From contig JABFXM010000172.1 of assembly GCA_013361745.1 (NCBI GenBank), forward strand, positions 1 through 6,668: 6,668 nt of DNA, read 5' to 3'. The notes under the pieces were generated by a model. That model saw only the letters and a program-made list of their open reading frames with translations, was not told where the DNA came from and did not search any database. A program made the position numbers and the translations under genes. Of the stretch, positions 1 through 6,668 are shown piece by piece (the stretch's first letter is position 1; each line of letters begins with the position of its first letter). The stretch comes from Gemmatimonadaceae bacterium. Lineage in GTDB: Bacteria; Gemmatimonadota; Gemmatimonadetes; Gemmatimonadales; Gemmatimonadaceae.

Positions 1-478
1 GCCCGAGCGTGTAGCCGATGGAGCGATCGAAGTAGGTGTGGAAGGTGCCGACGACGGGACAGTCGGCTTCCTCGATGGCGAGGAGCGGAAGGACGGGAGT
101 CAGCGGCGAGTGGACGTGGACGATGTCGTAGCGTCCGCGGCGGAGCGCCGACCGCATTCGCCGTCGAAGCCCCATCCCGACCGTGATGCGCGCCTGCGAG
201 CCGTTCGCGTAGACCGACTGCGAGCGGCCGACCCGGAGGACGTGCGGCATCGGCTCGGCGCCGGGGATGTCCGAGGTGATGATGTCCACGTGGTGGCCAC
301 GTTCGCGCGCCTCGCGGGCGAAGTAGTGCACGTGCTCGCAGATCCCGCCGAGGTGGGGATAGTAGTACTCGGTGACGAGCGCGATGCGCAGCGCCCGCGA
401 CGGGGTCCGGTCGTGCAGGACGCCGTGGGAAAGCGGTGCGTGCGGGCCGTGGACAGCGCGGGGGGCCACCGTGCCCAT
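1..478 (-). CDS. Glycosyltransferase family 4 (GT-B fold), N-terminal part; runs off the left edge
   Basis: The first 159 codons of a glycosyltransferase are visible and the C-terminal half is cut off. A Rossmann-type start begins near residue 31 (RIALVTEYYYPHLGGICEHV). It is followed by HYFAREARERGHHVDIIT (residues 51-68), then YDIVHVHSPLTPVLPLLA (117-134) and PVVGTFHTYF (141-150). This order is typical of the acceptor-binding domain of GT4 enzymes such as PimA-like mannosyltransferases, which transfer sugar from a nucleotide-sugar donor to a lipid or glycan. The donor-binding domain with its E-x7-E motif is outside the window, so donor and acceptor cannot be named. The ATG at 478-476 lies one base after the ppdK stop. 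It gives about 30 residues before the usual start of the fold, with no signal peptide or membrane segment. An ATG directly before RIALV is absent, and only a CTG occurs there. About 9% of third positions are A/T, normal for this window. Family assignment is firm; exact start and substrate are uncertain. Confidence 0.88.
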   Translation of the reverse strand, partial: MGTVAPRAVHGPHAPLSHGVLHDRTPSRALRIALVTEYYYPHLGGICEHVHYFAREARERGHHVDIITSDIPGAEPMPHVLRVGRSQSVYANGSQARITVGMGLRRRMRSALRRGRYDIVHVHSPLTPVLPLLAIEEADCPVVGTFHTYFDRSIGYTLG

Positions 479-479
479 T

Positions 480-920
480 CTATGCCTGTTCGAGCGCGGC
501 ATGAGCGGCGGCAAGGCGAGCGATCGGAACGCGATACGGCGAGCACGAGACGTAATCGAGGCCGATGCGATGACAGAACTTCACCGACTTCGGATCACCG
601 CCATGCTCCCCGCAGATCCCGACCTTGAGCCCAGGGCGGGTCCTTCTTCCTTCGTCGACCGCCATGCGAATGAGCCTCCCGACTCCGTCCTGGTCCAGTA
701 CCTGGAATGGATCCTCGGGGAAGATACCCTTCTCGACGTAAGAGGGAAGGAACCGCCCCGCGTCGTCGCGGCTGAGCCCGAAGGTGGTCTGTGTCAGATC
801 GTTCGTTCCGAAGGAGAAGAATGCCGCGCTCTCCGCGACTTCGCCAGCCAGAAGCGCGGCGCGGGGAAGCTCTATCATCGTACCTATCGTGTAGCTAACT
901 GGCTCGCCCATCCCGCCTAA
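480..920 (-). other. Compositionally distinct 3' segment of ppdK
   Basis: Counting by hand, 40 of the 147 codons here end in A or T (about 27%). The first 229 codons of ppdK (3146-2460) have 17 such codons (about 7%). Roughly 140 codons just upstream of the tract have about 10, and the glycosyltransferase that follows has 15 of 159. Codons rare elsewhere in the window cluster here: ATA twice, TTA, GTA, AGA, GTT, TCT and several GGT, GGA and CTT. The protein stays in frame and keeps Glu759, Asn782 and Cys845. The change is abrupt near 920. It could be a recombined allele segment, an assembly join, or local selection. Confidence 0.6.
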
Positions 921-3146
921 CACTTCCGCGGCCTGGGCCTCGAGGATCGCCTTCTGGTGGTCCAGCTCCCGCGTGCTCGCGACGAGGGGAATCATGATCT
1001 CGGGCCGGACGTCGATCCCGCGCCGCGATGCGCGGACCGCGGCCTCGAAGATCGCCCGCCCCTGCATCTCGGTGATCTCGGGATAGCTGATCCCGAGGCG
1101 GCAGCCGCGATGGCCGAGCATCGGGTTGGTCTCGCGCAGCGACTCGACGATCCGCGCCAGCTCGGGACGCGCGATGTCGAGCTGCCGCGCGAGCATCTTG
1201 CTCTCCTCGCCGCCGTGCGGAAGGAACTCGTGGAGGGGCGGATCGAGCAGCCGGATCGTCACCGGGTACCCGTGCATGGCCTCGAAGATCCCCTCGAAAT
1301 CGTGCCGCTGCATCGGGAGGAGTTTCGCGAGCGCGCGGCGGCGCCCCATCTCGTCGCGCGCGACGATCATCTCGCGCATCGCGGTGATGCGATCGCCCTC
1401 GAAGAACATGTGCTCCGTCCGACAGAGCCCGATCCCCTCGGCGCCGAAGCCGCGCGCGACGCGGGCATCGTGCGGCGTGTCGGCGTTCGCGCGCACCTTC
1501 AGGCGGCGCACCTTGTCGGCGCGCTTCATCAGACGCTCGAAGGCGAGGTACGCCGGCGCCTCGAGGGCGCGCGTCTGCCCCGAGATCACCCGAATGACCT
1601 CGCTCGGGATCGTGGGCAGGGCGCCGGCGAAGACACGACCGGTGGCCCCGTCGAGGGTGAGCCACTCGCCCTCGCCGATCGTGGTCCCGTTCACGGTGAG
1701 CCGCCGCTGCATCGCGTCGACGTGGAGCTCCTTCGCGCCGACGATGGCGCACTTGCCCATCCCGCGCGCGACGACGGCCGCGTGGCTCGTCATCCCGCCG
1801 CGCGAGGTGAGCACCGCGCGGGCCGCGACGATCCCGTGAAAGTCCTCGGGAGTGGTCTCCTCACGGACGAGGATCACCGCGTCGCCGGCGGCGGCCCGTC
1901 GCTCCGCGACGTCGGGGTCGAAGACGGCCAAGCCGCTCGCGGCGCCAGGGGAAGCGGGGAGTCCGGTCACGAGCGGAGTCGCGCGAACCGCGCCATCGAT
2001 CACGGGGTGGAGAAGCTGGTTGAGCTGGTCGGGCTCGACGCGGCGCACGGACTCCTTCTCGTCGATGAGACCATCGCGCACCATCTCGTCCGCCACCCGC
2101 ACCGCGGCCATCGCGGTGCGTTTCCCGCTACGCGTCTGCAGCAGGAAGAGTTTCCCGCGCTCGACGGTGAACTCGATGTCCTGCATGTCGCGGTAGTGCG
2201 ACTCGAGCCGCTGCTGCGTCTCGACCAGCTCCGCGTACGCGCCGGGGAGCCTGTCGGCCATCTCCGCGATCCTGAGCGGGGTCCGGATCCCGGCCACGAC
2301 GTCCTCACCCTGCGCGTTGACGAGGAACTCCCCATAGAAGACGTGCTCCCCCGTGGAGGGGTCTCTCGTGAATGCGACACCCGTACCGGAGTCGTCCCCC
2401 ATGTTGCCGAACACCATGGCGACGACGTTGACCCCGGTGCCTAACGTTTCGGGGATGGCGTGCACCTTCCGGTAGTCCACCGCCTTCTTCAGCGTCCACG
2501 AGCGCCACACGGCCTCGATCGCGCCCCAGAGCTGCGCGCGCGGGTCCATCGGGAAGGGTTTTCCCGTCGCCGCTCGGACCAGCTGCTTGTATTCCTCGAC
2601 GAGGTTGCGGAGGGCGTCCTCCCGCAGATCGGCGTCGGTCTCGACCCCGCTCGTCATGCGCTTCGCCTTCAGCAGGTGCTCGAACTGCTGGCCGGGGACG
2701 CCGAGCACGACGTCGCCGTACATCTGGATGAAGCGGCGGTAGGAGTCGTACGCGAAGCGCGCGTTCCCGCTCTGCTGCGCGAGCCCGATGACCGTGCGGT
2801 CGTTGAGTCCGAGATTGAGGATCGTCTCCATCATCCCCGGCATCGAAACGGGCGCGCCGGAGCTCACGGAGACGAGCAGGGGATTGCCCGGGTCGCCGAG
2901 GGTGCGGCCGCAGGTCGCCTCGAGGCGCTCGAGGTTGCGCGCGACCTCGTCGCGGAGCGCATCGGGGATCGCGCCGGTCTTCAGGTATTCGACGCACGCC
3001 GAGCAGGCGATGGTGAACCCGGGAGGAACGGGCACCCCGAGGTTCGTCATCTCGGCGAGGTTCGCACCCTTCCCGCCGAGCACCGCCTTCATGTCCTTCG
3101 TGCCGTCAGCGCTGCCGTTGCCGAAGAAATAGACGTTCTGGGTCAC
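480..3146 (-). CDS. ppdK: Pyruvate, phosphate dikinase
   Basis: This 888-residue protein matches the usual PPDK length and order. It reversibly converts ATP + Pi + pyruvate to AMP + PPi + PEP in the cytoplasm. The N-terminal nucleotide-binding domain (about 1-345) has LGGKGANLAEM (23-33, Lys26), SMPGMMETILNLGLND (101-116), RDMQDIEF (319-326) and LLQTRSGKRT (335-344). The swivelling phosphohistidine domain (about 390-510) has SRGGMTSHAAVVARGMG, with catalytic His455 and the regulatory-type Thr453. The C-terminal PEP/pyruvate barrel has Arg552, GIGLCRTEHMFF (571-582), LDPPLHEF (634-641), Glu759, FGTNDLTQ (779-786) and GICGEHGGDP (843-852) with catalytic Cys845. Two things are odd. Residue 95 is Ser (VSVSSGAPVSMPG) where Arg92 of the C. 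symbiosum enzyme binds nucleotide. The last 147 codons have different codon use from the rest. The start is GTG, and an in-frame TGA (the purF stop) lies only five codons upstream, so no earlier start is possible. No clear Shine-Dalgarno is seen. The phosphohistidine motif and length argue against PEP synthase. Confidence 0.97.
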   Translation of the reverse strand: MTQNVYFFGNGSADGTKDMKAVLGGKGANLAEMTNLGVPVPPGFTIACSACVEYLKTGAIPDALRDEVARNLERLEATCGRTLGDPGNPLLVSVSSGAPVSMPGMMETILNLGLNDRTVIGLAQQSGNARFAYDSYRRFIQMYGDVVLGVPGQQFEHLLKAKRMTSGVETDADLREDALRNLVEEYKQLVRAATGKPFPMDPRAQLWGAIEAVWRSWTLKKAVDYRKVHAIPETLGTGVNVVAMVFGNMGDDSGTGVAFTRDPSTGEHVFYGEFLVNAQGEDVVAGIRTPLRIAEMADRLPGAYAELVETQQRLESHYRDMQDIEFTVERGKLFLLQTRSGKRTAMAAVRVADEMVRDGLIDEKESVRRVEPDQLNQLLHPVIDGAVRATPLVTGLPASPGAASGLAVFDPDVAERRAAAGDAVILVREETTPEDFHGIVAARAVLTSRGGMTSHAAVVARGMGKCAIVGAKELHVDAMQRRLTVNGTTIGEGEWLTLDGATGRVFAGALPTIPSEVIRVISGQTRALEAPAYLAFERLMKRADKVRRLKVRANADTPHDARVARGFGAEGIGLCRTEHMFFEGDRITAMREMIVARDEMGRRRALAKLLPMQRHDFEGIFEAMHGYPVTIRLLDPPLHEFLPHGGEESKMLARQLDIARPELARIVESLRETNPMLGHRGCRLGISYPEITEMQGRAIFEAAVRASRRGIDVRPEIMIPLVASTRELDHQKAILEAQAAEVLGGMGEPVSYTIGTMIELPRAALLAGEVAESAAFFSFGTNDLTQTTFGLSRDDAGRFLPSYVEKGIFPEDPFQVLDQDGVGRLIRMAVDEGRRTRPGLKVGICGEHGGDPKSVKFCHRIGLDYVSCSPYRVPIARLAAAHAALEQA
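485..487 (-). promoter_or_regulatory. Weak ribosome binding site before the glycosyltransferase
   Basis: The minus strand reads AGG, then six bases, then the ATG at 478. It lies in the last codons of ppdK, whose TAG ends one base before the ATG. The match is short, so initiation probably relies on ribosomes finishing ppdK. Confidence 0.35.
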
Positions 3147-3158
3147 TGGAATACGGGT

Positions 3159-4541
3159 TCAGCATCCGCACCCTGCGCGAAGCTTCTCGGGGTCGGTCGG
3201 TGGCGCTGTCGGGTAGTCGCCCGAGAAGCAGGCATGGCAAAACCCGTGCGGGCCATCCGGAACCGATTCCAGCATTCCGTCCAGTGAGAGGTAGCCCAGC
3301 GTATCGACGCCGAGATGCGCGGCGATCTCCGGCGTCGTGTAGTTCGCGGCGATGAGCTCCTCGCGCGTCGGCGTGTCGATGCCGTAGTAGCACGGGCCCG
3401 TGACCGGCGCCGAGCTGACGCGCATGTGGACCTCCTTCGCCCCCGCCGCGCGCACCATCGCGACGAGCCCGCGCGTCGTCGTGCCGCGGACGATCGAATC
3501 GTCCACCATGACGACGCGCTTTCCCTGCAGCACCTCGCGCACCGCGTTGTACTTCACGCGCACCTTCGCGTCGCGCGCGCCCTGCGTCGGCTGGATGAAG
3601 GTGCGGCCGACGTAGTGGTTGCGAATGAGCGCGAGCTCGTAGGGAAGTCCGGACTCCTCCGCGTAGCCGAGCGCCGCGGAGTTCGACGAATCGGGAACGG
3701 AGAAGACGAGGTCCGCGCCCGGCGTCGGGTGCTCGCGGGCGAGCCGCCGCCCGAGCTCGCGGCGCGCGCGGTCCACCGAGCCGCCGAACACGCGGCTGTC
3801 GGGGCGCGCGAAGTAGACGTACTCGAAGACGCAGCGATGCTGCTCCTTCGCGGTGAGGCGCGCGCCCGTGCGGACGCCCTCACGATCGACGACGACGATC
3901 TCTCCCGGCTCGACCTCGCGGACCGCCTGCGCACCGACGATGTCGAGCGCGCAGCTCTCCGATCCGAAGACCACCGAGTCGCCGAGCGTCCCCATGACGA
4001 GCGGGCGCCAGCCGCGCGGGTCGCGCGCTGCGAGGAGCGTGTCGCCGAGCAGCACCAGCAGCGAGTACGCGCCCTCGACGCCCTGCAGCGCCTCGGCGAG
4101 CCGCTCCTCCGGGCGCTCAGCGCGCGAGCGCGCGATCCGGTGGACGATGACCTCCGAGTCCATCGTCGAGGAGAAGATGGCGCCGGAGTCCTCGAGCTCC
4201 TGGCGGAGCTCGGCGGCGTTCGTCAGGTTGCCGTTGTGCGCGAGCGCCACCGCGCCACCGCGGACGCTCGCGACCACCGGCTGCGCGTTCGCGAGCACCG
4301 AGGATCCCGCGGTGCTGTAGCGCGTGTGCCCGATCCCCGTGCTTCCCGCGAGTCCGCGCAGCTCGCCGACGTCGAGCCCCTCGGAAACGAGACCCATCGC
4401 GCGCACCGCGTGCGCGCGGGAGGTGTCATCGACCGTGACGATCCCCGACGACTCCTGTCCGCGGTGCTGGAGCGAATAGAGGCCGAGCTGGACGAGCTCC
4501 GCCGCGGCAGGATGGCCGCGCACGCCGAATATGCCGCACAT
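3159..4541 (-). CDS. purF: Amidophosphoribosyltransferase
   Basis: PurF makes phosphoribosylamine, glutamate and PPi from PRPP, glutamine and water, the first committed step of purine synthesis. The 460-residue protein is full length. Its N-terminal glutamine amidotransferase domain starts MCGIFGV. Cys2 therefore becomes the N-terminal nucleophile once Met is removed, with no propeptide as in the E. coli type. HTRYSTAGS (72-80), HNGN (102-105) and Asp128 belong to the glutaminase site. The phosphoribosyltransferase domain has the PRPP loop VVMVDDSIVRGTTT (343-356). Cys237 (HRCVFEYVYFARPDS), Cys384 (GPCYYGID), Cys435 and Cys438 (GFCHACFSGDYPT) match the four 4Fe-4S ligands of the B. subtilis enzyme, so an Fe-S cluster is expected. 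The protein ends in AGCGC, adding two cysteines at the extreme C-terminus. The ATG start lies 4 nt after the purL stop, with GGTGA nine bases upstream inside purL. Feedback control by purine nucleotides is known for the family but not shown here. Confidence 0.98.
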   Translation of the reverse strand: MCGIFGVRGHPAAAELVQLGLYSLQHRGQESSGIVTVDDTSRAHAVRAMGLVSEGLDVGELRGLAGSTGIGHTRYSTAGSSVLANAQPVVASVRGGAVALAHNGNLTNAAELRQELEDSGAIFSSTMDSEVIVHRIARSRAERPEERLAEALQGVEGAYSLLVLLGDTLLAARDPRGWRPLVMGTLGDSVVFGSESCALDIVGAQAVREVEPGEIVVVDREGVRTGARLTAKEQHRCVFEYVYFARPDSRVFGGSVDRARRELGRRLAREHPTPGADLVFSVPDSSNSAALGYAEESGLPYELALIRNHYVGRTFIQPTQGARDAKVRVKYNAVREVLQGKRVVMVDDSIVRGTTTRGLVAMVRAAGAKEVHMRVSSAPVTGPCYYGIDTPTREELIAANYTTPEIAAHLGVDTLGYLSLDGMLESVPDGPHGFCHACFSGDYPTAPPTDPEKLRAGCGC

Positions 4542-4545
4542 GCTG

Positions 4546-6668
<2,123 letters not shown>

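Noticed and set aside
505..540. An inserted domain in PPDK between the phosphohistidine and PEP-binding domains
   Set aside because: The linker at residues about 510-535 is only about ten residues longer than in the C. symbiosum enzyme, which is within normal linker variation. (Coordinates given here are protein residues.)
100..546. Minus-strand open frame of 148 codons at the ppdK/glycosyltransferase junction
   Set aside because: It overlaps both real genes in another frame and reads as Arg/Ser/Thr-rich shadow sequence. The frame starting at 478 gives clear glycosyltransferase motifs instead.
372..920. Plus-strand open frame of 182 codons across the end of ppdK
   Set aside because: It is antisense to conserved PPDK residues and has no motif or ribosome binding site. 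I considered that it might explain the composition change at 480-920, but it starts at 372, more than 100 bases outside that tract, and shows no independent coding signal.
957..2444. Long plus-strand open frame of 495 codons opposite ppdK
   Set aside because: It is codon-aligned antisense to ppdK, where the strong G/C third-position bias removes stops. Its translation is low-complexity Arg/Ala/Gly/Asp-rich with no recognisable motif.
3159..3161. A programmed recoding site (TGA read through as an amino acid) between purF and ppdK
   Set aside because: PurF ends at its normal family length and PPDK starts at its normal first residues. The shared frame has a one-in-three chance, and no stem-loop is evident after the TGA.

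Overview
The window is GC-rich bacterial DNA, roughly two-thirds G+C, and all four recognisable genes lie on the minus strand. Read in the direction of transcription, from high to low coordinates, the order is purL (5' end outside the window), purF, a pyruvate phosphate dikinase gene (ppdK), and the first 159 codons of a family 4 glycosyltransferase that runs off the left edge. No RNA gene, mobile element, CRISPR array or terminator is visible. No gap between genes is longer than 12 bases.

Layout: purL 6668-4546, 4-nt gap, purF 4541-3159, 12-nt gap, ppdK 3146-480, 1-nt gap, glycosyltransferase 478-1. The very short gaps and common strand suggest one transcription unit. Its promoter must be upstream, beyond the right edge. 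PurL and PurF catalyse steps 4 and 1 of de novo IMP synthesis. This PurL is the small type that works with PurS and PurQ, so those genes are expected outside the window. PPDK interconverts AMP + PPi + PEP with ATP + Pi + pyruvate. PurF releases PPi, and making its substrate PRPP releases AMP, so the neighbourhood has a possible metabolic logic. The glycosyltransferase has no obvious link to purine synthesis.

The organism cannot be fixed from this window. The GC content, codon use and protein style fit a GC-rich environmental bacterium. Gemmatimonadota or a related lineage is my guess, from general familiarity only.

This is mostly a housekeeping region and I do not see a new biological system. 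Three points deserve a second look. First, the last 147 codons of ppdK have a much more A/T-rich third position (about 27%) than the rest of the gene and the next gene (about 7-12%), which suggests a recombination tract or an assembly join. Second, PPDK has Ser95 where the nearly invariant ATP-site arginine (Arg92 of the Clostridium symbiosum enzyme) is expected. Third, purF, ppdK and the glycosyltransferase gene are unusually tightly packed, and ppdK has a GTG start with no visible ribosome binding site.
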